From: Oceanirhabdus sp942490885
GTDB taxonomy: Bacteria > Bacillota > Clostridia > Clostridiales > Clostridiaceae
Assembly (NCBI GenBank): GCA_942490885.1
Contig: CALNYT010000002.1
Span: 2,232,001-2,296,000 of the forward strand
Direction: 5' to 3'
DNA length: 64,000 nucleotides
Shown: one piece after another, positions 33,284 to 41,692 of the stretch
Layout: the number at the start of each line of letters is the position of its first letter
Numbering within the stretch: position 1 is the first letter of the stretch
The notes under the pieces: model-generated
Told to the model about the DNA's origin: nothing
Seen by the model: the letters and a program-made list of their open reading frames with translations, nothing else
The model's database searches: none
Translations under genes and position numbers: made by a program

Positions 33284-36200
33284 ATGTATCCGTGGGAAAA
33301 TAATGAAATTACTGGAATTAATACTGAGGAGTCTGTTGTACAAGCATTTCATTTTAAGAGTGTTGAGGATGCTCTTGCGGACGAGAATAAGAGTATTATT
33401 TCCTTGAATGGTAGATGGAAATATAAGATTTTCAAAAATGCCCATAGTGTTGTAGAAAATTTTTATGATACAGAATTTGAAGATTCGAATTGGGAAAGAG
33501 TTTCAGTTCCTTCAATTTTAAAGGGAAATAATCATGAAGTTACATATGGATATTTTAATTTTAGTGATATGACTAGAAAAAAAACTATTCCTAAAATTAC
33601 TGGAAAATCGAGTAGAGTAATTGTTTATAGAAGAAGTTTTCACGTAAGCAAACGATATAATACTGGAGAATTATATTTATGTTTTGAAGGGATGATACAT
33701 TCGTTTAATGTATATTTAAATGGAAAGAATATTGGGTATTCTTATGGAAAATTGACACCAATTGAATTTGAAATTTCAGAGAACATAGTAGAAGGAAATA
33801 ATACTATATGTATTGAAATGGTTGAAATTTCAGAAAGTACATATTTGCACAGTAAAGAATGTTGTATTTGGGGAATTGTGAGGAGTGTATTTATTTATTA
33901 TGAACCAAAATTACATTTACGGGATATAAATGTGGTTTATAGCTTAAAAGAGGATTTAAGTGATTGTGATTTAAAAGTTGAACTAAAATTGAGAGATACT
34001 GGTGCAAAGTTAAAAAAATGTAGTGTAGAAGTTATGTTAGGTGAATATGGTTATTTGCCTGAAAGGATTGGGGAAATAACATGTAATGATGTTACAAGGG
34101 AAAAAAATATTGAGTGTGAATTTGAACTGAAAAATATAAAGAATTGGTCTTGTGAAAATCCTAATCTATATAATATTATTTTTAAGGTTATTGATGATTG
34201 TAATGAAATAGTTTCTATTAAAAAACAAGTTATAGGTTTTAGAGAGATTACAATAAAAAATAACATTTTAATGATAAATAGAAAACTTGCTGAAATTAAA
34301 GGGATAAATGGAGCCAACTTATTTAATATAGAACATAACTATCCAGAGAATGAGAAGAGTTTTGAAGAAGAGGTAAAAAGACTCAAACAGTTCAATGTAA
34401 ATGCAATAATAATAAACGAATATCCCTATCCCCAAGTATTCTATAAATATTGCGATATTTATGGTATATATGTTGTTGATGAAGGAGAAATATGTAATTT
34501 TAATAAAAAAATGGGTAAGAAAATTGTTAATGACGAACAATGGCTTCAATATTGTAAAGATAGAGTTATTAGCATGATTGAGAGAGGGAAAAATCATCCT
34601 AGCATAATTATGTGGTCGTTAGGTAGAATACCAAGTTTCGGAGAAAATATCGAAAATTTATATGAAACTCTAAAAAAGAGGGATAAGAACCGTCCAGTAT
34701 TTTATCTTGGTGATAATGAATTGACTATTAGTGATGTGTTTGCTGTGAAAGAGGGAACTCCAAATTTTCAAAGAGTTACTGGAGAGCTTAAAGAGTTGAG
34801 TTATCCAATAAGGGAGAGAATAAAAAATATTACAAGAGGGTTTGTAACAACATCATTAGAGAGATATAAAAACAAACCAATTTTATACTTATCTTATGGA
34901 GGATTTAATGATTATCCAATGGGAATGTTAAATGAACATATAAATGAGTTCAAAAAATATGAGAATTGGATTGGTGGATTCTTAAATGTTTATTCAAGCA
35001 ATGTAATTGTGTGTGAAGAAAAATTCAATATAATAAAGAAAAAAAAGGACAATATACTTATTGATAATGGAATAATAAATCCCATAGCGTATGAAATAAA
35101 AAAATGTTTTCAGTCCATAAATATAGAACTAATAGATCATGAGAAATTGGTATTTGAAATAAAAAATGAGTACAAGTTTATTACTACAGAAAAATTTGAT
35201 ACTATTATTAAGTTTATAAAAGATGGAGAGGTGCTTAGTACTCAAGTCATAAATCATCCTATTATACCTCCTAGTGAGAGTTGTATTATAGATTTATTTC
35301 ATTTCAATATTGGAGATAAAATAGGTGATTTTAATCAGATTGAATTCTCATTTGTTTTAAATAAAAATACTGAATGCTATGAAGCTGGAATGGAAGTGGC
35401 ATGGGAGCAATTTGAATTTAAGATTCAGACTGAAAAGTTATATTCAGAATCTAAAGAATACTGTAATCTTTTTAGTAAGAATAAAAAAAATAATTGTATT
35501 GAAGATTATACAATTAAAAGTAAACCTAATAATTTGAAGATTAAAAATATATCTGAAAGATATTTAATAACAGGTAGTAAATTTGAAGTTAGTGTTTGTA
35601 AAAAAACTGGGAATATACTCCTTGAGATTAAAAAAGACCCTAATCTTGATAAAAGTTATTCGATGGAGGTGTGTAGTGCTAGCATAAAAGATTTTAAAAA
35701 GAAAAAATTTTTAATACTGAAAATTCAAGAAAAATTAAAAAAGAAATTAGCATACGGTAATGGAGTAATTGGACCAAAAATTATATTAGAGGCAGACTGT
35801 ATAAATATTTGCTTTTACATAAAGGATAGACTATTAGGGGGTAGTTTTTTTCAAATTTATAAAATTTTTGATTCTGGTAGAATATATTGCAACTATTCTT
35901 GCCAAGGAGGTAGAAGTTCTAAAAATTTTATAGCAAACATTAATATAATCTCTCATATTAAAGAAGTTAACTGGTATGGAAGAGGACCATATAAAAGCTA
36001 CCCGTGGGCAAAGAGTGGTATGAAATATGGGAAATTTGAAATAATGTCAAATGAGGATAATTCAAATTTTGGAAGAATAAGTGATGTGAAGAAAATTGAT
36101 TTTCTTTTAGAAGATGGAGTATATAATTCAGTAAAGTTTATGTCCGAAGTAGATATAGTAATAGATAACAACAGTATATTAGAAAATTTAAACAAGGTTC

Positions 36201-36334
36201 CGTTGGCTATCAAGATTTTAAGTGATCAAAAACTTGAATTGAAAAAGAGTAATATAATGTATTATGAAAAGAATAATTTTAAAAAAAATAATAATAAAGA
36301 ATTAGAATTTATTATTGAATTAGGAAGTAATTAA
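33284..36334 (+). CDS. LacZ-like GH2 protein lacking catalytic glutamates
   Basis: An uninterrupted 1016-residue protein with the full beta-galactosidase domain order: jelly roll (residues about 45-210), Ig domains, a TIM-barrel-like region (about 320-600), and a C-terminal Bgal small-chain region (VNWYGRGPYKSYPWAKSGMKYG). The active site is lost. The acid/base block reads NHPSIIMWSLGRIPSFG (Arg448-Ile449 where LacZ has Asn-Glu). The nucleophile block reads PILYLSYGGFNDYPMG (Ser537 where LacZ has Glu). HYP and NRHEHHP motifs are gone too. There is no signal peptide. The long open frame argues for a selected non-enzymatic role, perhaps sugar binding or sensing. Confidence 0.8.
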   Translation: MYPWENNEITGINTEESVVQAFHFKSVEDALADENKSIISLNGRWKYKIFKNAHSVVENFYDTEFEDSNWERVSVPSILKGNNHEVTYGYFNFSDMTRKKTIPKITGKSSRVIVYRRSFHVSKRYNTGELYLCFEGMIHSFNVYLNGKNIGYSYGKLTPIEFEISENIVEGNNTICIEMVEISESTYLHSKECCIWGIVRSVFIYYEPKLHLRDINVVYSLKEDLSDCDLKVELKLRDTGAKLKKCSVEVMLGEYGYLPERIGEITCNDVTREKNIECEFELKNIKNWSCENPNLYNIIFKVIDDCNEIVSIKKQVIGFREITIKNNILMINRKLAEIKGINGANLFNIEHNYPENEKSFEEEVKRLKQFNVNAIIINEYPYPQVFYKYCDIYGIYVVDEGEICNFNKKMGKKIVNDEQWLQYCKDRVISMIERGKNHPSIIMWSLGRIPSFGENIENLYETLKKRDKNRPVFYLGDNELTISDVFAVKEGTPNFQRVTGELKELSYPIRERIKNITRGFVTTSLERYKNKPILYLSYGGFNDYPMGMLNEHINEFKKYENWIGGFLNVYSSNVIVCEEKFNIIKKKKDNILIDNGIINPIAYEIKKCFQSINIELIDHEKLVFEIKNEYKFITTEKFDTIIKFIKDGEVLSTQVINHPIIPPSESCIIDLFHFNIGDKIGDFNQIEFSFVLNKNTECYEAGMEVAWEQFEFKIQTEKLYSESKEYCNLFSKNKKNNCIEDYTIKSKPNNLKIKNISERYLITGSKFEVSVCKKTGNILLEIKKDPNLDKSYSMEVCSASIKDFKKKKFLILKIQEKLKKKLAYGNGVIGPKIILEADCINICFYIKDRLLGGSFFQIYKIFDSGRIYCNYSCQGGRSSKNFIANINIISHIKEVNWYGRGPYKSYPWAKSGMKYGKFEIMSNEDNSNFGRISDVKKIDFLLEDGVYNSVKFMSEVDIVIDNNSILENLNKVPLAIKILSDQKLELKKSNIMYYEKNNFKKNNNKELEFIIELGSN

Positions 36335-37150
36335 GTGAATAAAGGGGATTTTAAATTGAAAAAGAGAAGAGTTTTGGGGAGTATATTATTGATTTTTGGT
36401 GTTTTAAGTGGTATGTATTGTATAATGTTTTATTTATCATATAAAAAAATAACCTTTGGTACTGATATATTATTAATGGTTTCAATTTTGACTTTATTAG
36501 ATGGATTAATAAAAATAAATAATAAAAAGAAGCATAATCTCATAAAGTATTGCGAAAAATTTATGGATTTTATAATAATAATTGTAGCATTTATTTTTTT
36601 GACAGGTGAAATGCTAATACAAAACGGAAGACTTAGGAAAACTCAAGGTTTAAGTGGAAGTATGGTGATTATTGGGTACATAAATTCAGAGGATGAAGAA
36701 ACGATTAATGAAAGAGTTGATAGAGCATATGAGGTGTATAATAAAATAAAGTATTTTCCTATTATAATAGTAAGTAATAATACAGATCAAAATAATGAAA
36801 ATTATAACTATGGTATAACAATTAGAGAAAAAATGTATGAAAAAGGATTTGAGAGGTTTTCTGTTAAATTAGAAAACAAAGAAAAGACTTTATTAGAAAA
36901 TCTGAAAAATGTAAAGAAGTACTTGGAAATAAAAAATGAAAATGTTATTAATGATTATAATATAACAGTGATAACAAGTGATTATAATGTGTTCTTAGCA
37001 TCACTTATTGGACAAGAGATGGGATTAAATATACAAGTTGAATCTGTACATACTCCATTTTTAAAAGTTCCGCAAGCCCATGTAAGAGAGTACTTTGCTA
37101 TATATAAAACTTTTTTCTTTGAACTAATACCATATATGCAGGAAAGATAG
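36335..37150 (+). CDS. Divergent DUF218 (YdcF/SanA-like) membrane protein
   Basis: A 271-residue protein starting at GTG 36335, directly after the LacZ-like stop codon, so the two are co-translated. Three hydrophobic segments (about residues 13-33, 40-57, 70-90) precede a DUF218-type domain: VIIGYIN...ERVDRAYEVYNKI, IIIVSNNTDQNNE, TLLENLKNVKKYLEI, ITVITSDYNVFLASLIGQEMGL and AHVREYFAIYKTF. Usual family residues such as SGG...E and the HMFRA histidine are replaced (SNN, YNVFLA). It resembles a decayed-motif member, perhaps acting with the LacZ-like protein at the membrane. Confidence 0.7.
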   Translation: MNKGDFKLKKRRVLGSILLIFGVLSGMYCIMFYLSYKKITFGTDILLMVSILTLLDGLIKINNKKKHNLIKYCEKFMDFIIIIVAFIFLTGEMLIQNGRLRKTQGLSGSMVIIGYINSEDEETINERVDRAYEVYNKIKYFPIIIVSNNTDQNNENYNYGITIREKMYEKGFERFSVKLENKEKTLLENLKNVKKYLEIKNENVINDYNITVITSDYNVFLASLIGQEMGLNIQVESVHTPFLKVPQAHVREYFAIYKTFFFELIPYMQER

Positions 37151-37192
37151 AGGGGAAGAAACTTTTATATTAAGATTAAAAAAAATCACAGT

Positions 37193-37297
37193 TATAGAGA
37201 TTCCATAGTTAAACTTTATTTATACATATCTCAAAATCGCAGAGCTTCAATGAGTTTTGAGTATGTATAAATTTAGATTCAACTCGGAATCTCTATA
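37193..37297. repeat. 105-bp TA-flanked palindromic element, copy 1
   Basis: The ends are TATAGAGATTCC and GGAATCTCTATA, with a nearly self-complementary interior (CTCAAAA...TTTTGAG around a short loop). It shares TA with copy 2 at 37296-37297. It is nearly the reverse complement of copy 3 at 39403-39507. It resembles a mariner/IS630-type MITE with TA target duplication. Confidence 0.8.
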
Positions 37298-37400
37298 TAG
37301 AGATTCCAACTCAAATCTTTATTTATACGTGTCCATAACTCATTGATACGCTGAGATTTTGGAACAAGTATAAATAAATTTTTGGACTGGAATCTCTATA
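37296..37400. repeat. 105-bp TA-flanked palindromic element, copy 2
   Basis: Same ends and length as copy 1, but a more diverged interior (CATAACTCATTGATACGCTGAG). It sits tail to head with copy 1, sharing one TA. Confidence 0.78.
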
Positions 37401-37422
37401 TCTGATGATAACTGTGATTTTT

Positions 37423-38763
37423 TTAGATTACATTAAATGAGTGTAAAAATATAGCTATAATTGAAAGTGGTGCAATTAATTTTATAATTATTGAATATGA
37501 GTAATAAACTAACGGTGAAATTTCTTTATCACCGGATACTTCTTTTAGTACATTTTTTGATCCCCATACCCAACCAGCAAAAATACATATTAATAAACCT
37601 GTTAGAGGCAATGTTATCTTTGCAGTAATGAAATCAAATAAATCAAAGAATGTCATTCCGAAGATTTTAAATTCTGAAAGTGAACTAAATGATAATATAC
37701 TAGGTATTGATAATAGGAAGATAATGCTTGAAGAAACAAAAGTAGCTATGTTTCTAGAAATATTGAATCTCTCATTTACAAATGAAACTACAACTTCTAA
37801 TAAGGATATTGTTGAAGTAATTGCTGCAATCCCTATTAAAGAAAAGAATAACAGACCAAAGAAATTACCTAGTGGCATTGATTCAAAAACAGCAGGTAGT
37901 GTTATAAATATTAAACTTGGACCAGCATCTGCTTGGAACCCGTAAGCGAAAACCGCAGGGAAAATTACTAGACCTGCTAATAAAGCTATTAAAGTATCTG
38001 CGATTGTAACTTGTAAAGAAAGTGAGGCTAAATCTTGGTCCTTCTTTACGTAACTTCCATAAGTTATGATGATACCCATTGCTAAACTTAATGAATAAAA
38101 TGCATGTCCAAGTGCTTCAAGAAAACTATCAGGTGTTAACTTTGAAAAATCAGGTTTGAATAAAAAATTCACACCTGCACTTGCTCCATCTAGAGTTAAA
38201 GATCTAACCATAAGAATAACTAATATAACTAATAGTAATGGCATTAAAATTTTACTATATTTCTCAACACCTTCTTTGATACCTGCAATAACGATGAATG
38301 CGGTAATTGCTATAACTATTAGACTGGCTAAGATTGCACCTGTTGCATTTCCAGCAGTAGAAGTAAAGTAATTCGCTAGTTCAGCTGGTGCAACGGAAGA
38401 GATTGCTCCAGTTGCATATTTACCAATGTAGGTGAATACCCAACCTGCTATCATAATATAAAATGATAATATCATAAATGGTGTAAATGCTGATAAAATT
38501 CCCGTTATGAACCATGGGGTATTTGGTTTTATCTTCTTAAATGAATCAACAACATTAGCTTGTCCAAATCTTCCTATTGCAAACTCTGTCATCATAAGTG
38601 GAAAACCAATTACGGCGATACATAATAAATAAACTAAAATGAAAGCGGCCCCCCCGTTTTCACCAACTATATATGGAAACTTCCATATATTACCCAAACC
38701 TATTGCTGACCCAGCAGCTGCTGCAAGTAGACCCAATTTTGAGCCAAAATTATCCCTTTTCAT
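37423..38763 (-). CDS. Sodium-dependent amino-acid transporter (NSS family)
   Basis: A 446-residue transporter with 11-12 membrane segments. The N-terminus FGSKLGLLAAAAGSAIGLGNIWKFPYIVGENGGAAF is the NSS Na+/substrate-site signature, and later blocks YGSYVKKDQDLA and FGLLFFSLIGIAAITSTISLLE are typical of bacterial NSS proteins such as MhsT and TnaT. The start is ATG 38763 behind AGGAGG; a longer reading through the adjacent A-run is rejected. A T-box leader precedes it, so expression should respond to an uncharged tRNA. A 58-nt homopolymer lies between leader and gene. Confidence 0.92.
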   Translation of the reverse strand: MKRDNFGSKLGLLAAAAGSAIGLGNIWKFPYIVGENGGAAFILVYLLCIAVIGFPLMMTEFAIGRFGQANVVDSFKKIKPNTPWFITGILSAFTPFMILSFYIMIAGWVFTYIGKYATGAISSVAPAELANYFTSTAGNATGAILASLIVIAITAFIVIAGIKEGVEKYSKILMPLLLVILVILMVRSLTLDGASAGVNFLFKPDFSKLTPDSFLEALGHAFYSLSLAMGIIITYGSYVKKDQDLASLSLQVTIADTLIALLAGLVIFPAVFAYGFQADAGPSLIFITLPAVFESMPLGNFFGLLFFSLIGIAAITSTISLLEVVVSFVNERFNISRNIATFVSSSIIFLLSIPSILSFSSLSEFKIFGMTFFDLFDFITAKITLPLTGLLICIFAGWVWGSKNVLKEVSGDKEISPLVYYSYSIIIKLIAPLSIIAIFLHSFNVI

Positions 38764-38778
38764 TGTAAATCCTCCTTT

Positions 38779-38838
<60 letters not shown>

Positions 38839-38857
38839 AATTTTCTCGCATGTGAAG

Positions 38858-39178
38858 TTAATAAATAAAAAACCTTCATTCCTATGACGTGTAATCACTA
38901 TCATAGGGACGAAGGTTAAATTTCGTGGTACCACCCTAATTCACAATTTCGAATTGTATCTTAATCAGATCTAGCAATAATTTCAATGCAAATTGCTTAA
39001 TCTTAGTCAAATAACGGTGACAACCGGATTAACTTACTAACTTGCGCTTTCAGTCTCTCAGCTCAGGAATGATCATTACATATATACATTAACACCGAAT
39101 CTCAGCAACAACGGTTCTCTGTAATTAATGGGGTATATATCTTTCTTTCCTTCAATGCTTTAAAGTGTTGTTGTATAT
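38858..39178 (-). ncRNA. T-box riboswitch controlling the NSS transporter
   Basis: Read on the minus strand, the leader contains the T-box core AGGGTGGTACCACG (38937-38924). The usual TTCGTCCCT follows and forms the left arm of the terminator. Upstream is a long stem I with a GATATATAC/GTATATAT helix. The specifier loop probably carries ATC (Ile) at 39073-39071, since that triplet is followed by A and then the lower stem; this assignment is tentative. Uncharged tRNA binding should favour the antiterminator and raise transporter expression. Confidence 0.88.
38866..38917 (-). terminator. T-box terminator
   Basis: On the minus strand AACCTTCGTCCCTATG pairs with CATAGGAATGAAGGTT, with one internal mismatch region, and is followed by T's. 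It competes with the T-box antiterminator. Confidence 0.85.
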
Positions 39179-39402
39179 ATTATATTCATATTTATATTTC
39201 GTGTCAATAGAAAAAAATGAAAAATTTAAATTGTAAACTTGCAAATCAGGAATTGACTCTAATTCTAATGGCACAAGATTCTTTTCCTAGTGCATAGTAT
39301 TATTTAAGTTTTAATTTAGCATTATGGTTTATCTCAATAATCATTAATTAATTCATTAAATAAATCATTGTTAATATAAAAAAATAATTGCAATGGGTAA
39401 AT

Positions 39403-39507
39403 TATAGAGATTCCAAGTTAAAACTAAACTTATACATACTCAAAACTCATTGAAGCTCTGCGATTTTGAGATATGTATAAATAAAGTTTAACTATGGAAT
39501 CTCTATA
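39403..39507. repeat. 105-bp TA-flanked palindromic element, copy 3
   Basis: Its ends match those of the two copies at 37193-37400. Its interior is almost the reverse complement of copy 1. It lies upstream of the T-box leader and of the PHP gene. Confidence 0.8.
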
Positions 39508-39664
39508 CTTGTTGTATACATATATCTTGATAAAATAGTCAATAAGTAATAATATATAGTAGGAACATAAAAGTACTCACATGATTCAATGGGAACAATA
39601 GAGATGTTTTGAAGTAAAAATAATGAAGGGATGGTGAAGCTTCAGAGTAGTTTCTGAAATAATT

Positions 39665-40396
39665 ATGAATAATATAATAGACGTACATACACATACAATG
39701 GCTGGTGGTCATGCTTATAGTACATTGCAAGAAAATATTCAAGAAGCCCAAAAGAAGGGATTAAAGATACTTGGATACAGTGAGCATGGACCTAAAATGC
39801 CAGGAGGGCCGCATATATTTCATATAGCAAATCAAAGAGTAATACCAAGAAATATTGAAGGGATGATTATTCTTAAAGGGTGTGAGGCAAATATCATTGA
39901 TTATGATGGAAATGTCGATATACCTGAGGAGATTGCAAATAAGCTCGATTATATGATAGCTAGTTTACATGATGTTTGTATAGAGAATGGTGGCATAGAT
40001 AATAATACTAGAGCCATAATGAAAGCTATGGAAAATCCAAATGTTATGATTATTGGTCATCCAGGGAATCCACAGTTTCCAATTCATGTTGAAGATGTGA
40101 TTAAAAGAGCAAAAGAATTAAATGTGTTGATTGAAATAAATAATAGTTCCTTTGGTTCATCAAGACCAGGTAGTAAGGAGAGATGTCTGAATATTGCTGA
40201 ATTATGTATGCATCACCAAGTGGATATAATATTAGGTAGTGATTCGCATATTAGTTATTCCATAGGTGATTTTACGGTGGCAGTGAGTGAATTAGAAAAA
40301 ATAGGGTTTGATGAACAATTAATAATGAACACTAAGTTTGAAAAATTTTTGAGTTTCTTACAGAACAAAGGGAAAATAAAAGACATAAATATTTAA
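39665..40396 (+). CDS. PHP-family phosphatase (YcdX-like)
   Basis: A 243-residue metal-dependent hydrolase. The PHP metal ligands are clear: IIDVHTHTMAGGHAYSTL (HxH), YSEHGPKMPGGPHIFH, GCEANIIDYDG (Glu), ASLHDV, IGHPGNP and LGSDSHISYSIGD. The order and length match YcdX-type phosphatases with a trinuclear metal site. The ribosome binding site is weak (GAGTAG). It probably shares a transcript with the EamA gene 32 bases downstream. The substrate is unknown. Confidence 0.88.
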   Translation: MNNIIDVHTHTMAGGHAYSTLQENIQEAQKKGLKILGYSEHGPKMPGGPHIFHIANQRVIPRNIEGMIILKGCEANIIDYDGNVDIPEEIANKLDYMIASLHDVCIENGGIDNNTRAIMKAMENPNVMIIGHPGNPQFPIHVEDVIKRAKELNVLIEINNSSFGSSRPGSKERCLNIAELCMHHQVDIILGSDSHISYSIGDFTVAVSELEKIGFDEQLIMNTKFEKFLSFLQNKGKIKDINI

Positions 40397-40428
40397 AAGT
40401 AGTTATTTATATAACTGGAGGAAAATTA

Positions 40429-41340
40429 ATGGGTGAGAATAAACTTAAAGGGCATATTGCGTGTTTGATTACTGTTATTATATGGGGAATGTCATTTGTA
40501 AGTATTAAGTATTGTTTAGAGGTTTTTAGACCAATGTCTTTGGCTTTTATCAGATTTTTAATAGCAAGTATTATTCTCTTTTTTGTTACAAGAAAAAGTG
40601 AAAAATTTGATAAGATTGACAAAAAAGACATTCCGCTAATGGCTATTAGTGGAGTAATAGGTATAAGTATTTACTTTTTTTGTGAAAATAATGGTATAGA
40701 GCATACAGAGGCAAGTGTTGCTTCTTTACTATTAGCAACAATTCCAATTATTACACTATTTGCAGATAGAATTGTTTTTAAACAGAAGCTTACTTTAAGA
40801 AAATGGATGGGGATCTTAGTTTCATTTGTTGGTGTTGCAATGATCATAGGGGTAAATTCAGTTGGAAATTCTGATATAATTGGATATATTTATATGATTG
40901 GTGCGGTTCTAGCTTGGGTAATATATAGTGTATGCACAAAACCTTTAGTGGATAAATATAGCCAGATAACAATAGTTTATTATCAATCCATGTTTGGGGC
41001 ATTAGCACTATTTCCATTCGTTTTTACTGAAAAGAATAACTGGGAAATGTTGAACTTGGCTGTTGTATTAAATGTTTTATTTCTTGCAATATTCTGTTCA
41101 GTATTAGGATATGTTTGGTATGTTTTTTCTGTAAATGAATTAGGAATTTCTTTATCATCTTTATATATCAATTTAATGCCGTTAGTAACATTAATAGGAA
41201 GTTATTTTATTTTAGGAGAATCATTTGGATTGAATAAACTATTTGGAGGAGGTTTTGTAATATTATCAGTATTTATAGTAAGTTATAAAAATTCACAAAA
41301 TCAAAATCAAGTAGAAAAAACTGTTTATGAAGTTAATTGA
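40429..41340 (+). CDS. EamA-family DMT transporter
   Basis: A 303-residue inner-membrane transporter with ten membrane segments in two EamA repeats. The repeats begin ACLITVIIWGMSFVSIKYCLE and IGAVLAWVIYSVCTKPLVDKY, with RKWMGILVSFVGVAMI between them. GGAGG precedes ATG 40429. Such proteins export amino acids or other metabolites; specificity is not visible. A terminator follows. Confidence 0.9.
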   Translation: MGENKLKGHIACLITVIIWGMSFVSIKYCLEVFRPMSLAFIRFLIASIILFFVTRKSEKFDKIDKKDIPLMAISGVIGISIYFFCENNGIEHTEASVASLLLATIPIITLFADRIVFKQKLTLRKWMGILVSFVGVAMIIGVNSVGNSDIIGYIYMIGAVLAWVIYSVCTKPLVDKYSQITIVYYQSMFGALALFPFVFTEKNNWEMLNLAVVLNVLFLAIFCSVLGYVWYVFSVNELGISLSSLYINLMPLVTLIGSYFILGESFGLNKLFGGGFVILSVFIVSYKNSQNQNQVEKTVYEVN

Positions 41341-41348
41341 ATATATTT

Positions 41349-41374
41349 AGGCGCATTAAATGCGTCTTTTTTTA
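41349..41374 (+). terminator. Terminator after the EamA gene
   Basis: GCGCATT and AATGCGT form the stem, followed by seven T's. Confidence 0.75.
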
Positions 41375-41384
41375 TTTGGTTTAT

Positions 41385-41402
41385 TTGATAAACAATTAAC
41401 AA
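41385..41402. promoter_or_regulatory. Rex-like operator upstream of adhE
   Basis: TTGATAAACAATTAACAA matches the Rex box consensus (TTGTTAA-N4-TTAACAA) with one mismatch. Rex represses adhE in clostridia until NADH rises, so the site fits the gene, though it lies about 170 bases before the core promoter. Confidence 0.55.
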
Positions 41403-41569
41403 AAGTTTATAATTACTTTAAACAAGTACATGATTTTATTATGTAGAAAGTAAGGTAAATGACTATAAATGACAGTATTCCTAAAGAAGTAACATTAAAT
41501 ACTAAAGAAATTCAAAACAAGTACAAAAAACACTTTAAAAATTATTTGATAAAAATTTCACAAAAAGTA

Positions 41570-41599
41570 TTTACAGAACAAAAAACTTTGTGATATAAT
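41570..41599 (+). promoter_or_regulatory. Promoter of adhE
   Basis: TTTACA at 41570-41575 and TATAAT at 41594-41599 are spaced by 18 bases. A leader of about 90 bases follows. Confidence 0.65.
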
Positions 41600-41692
41600 T
41601 AACATGCAAACGAGGAACAAATACTTTTGTAAAGGTATTTAAATGAAAAAATATAAAAATTAACATAAATCTTTAGTAGAGAGGTGTTTATA

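Larger units (their letters stand above)
37178..37421. terminator. Bidirectional terminator split by two MITEs
   Basis: The left arm AATCACAGTTA (to 37194) and the right arm GATAACTGTGATT (37407-37419) are complementary and bordered by A- and T-runs. Removing the two 105-bp repeats and one TA restores a 13-bp perfect stem, AATCACAGTTATC / GATAACTGTGATT, with a TGAT loop. It lies between convergent genes. Confidence 0.78.

Noticed and set aside
33284..36334. Calling the LacZ-like gene an active beta-galactosidase
   Set aside because: Both catalytic glutamates and most substrate-binding residues are absent.
37178..37421. CRISPR-like array suggested by tandem repeats
   Set aside because: The units are 105-bp palindromes sharing TA, with no spacers.
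41684..41692. GTG start of adhE three codons upstream
   Set aside because: GAGGTG is the ribosome binding site for ATG 41693, and the GTG lies inside it.
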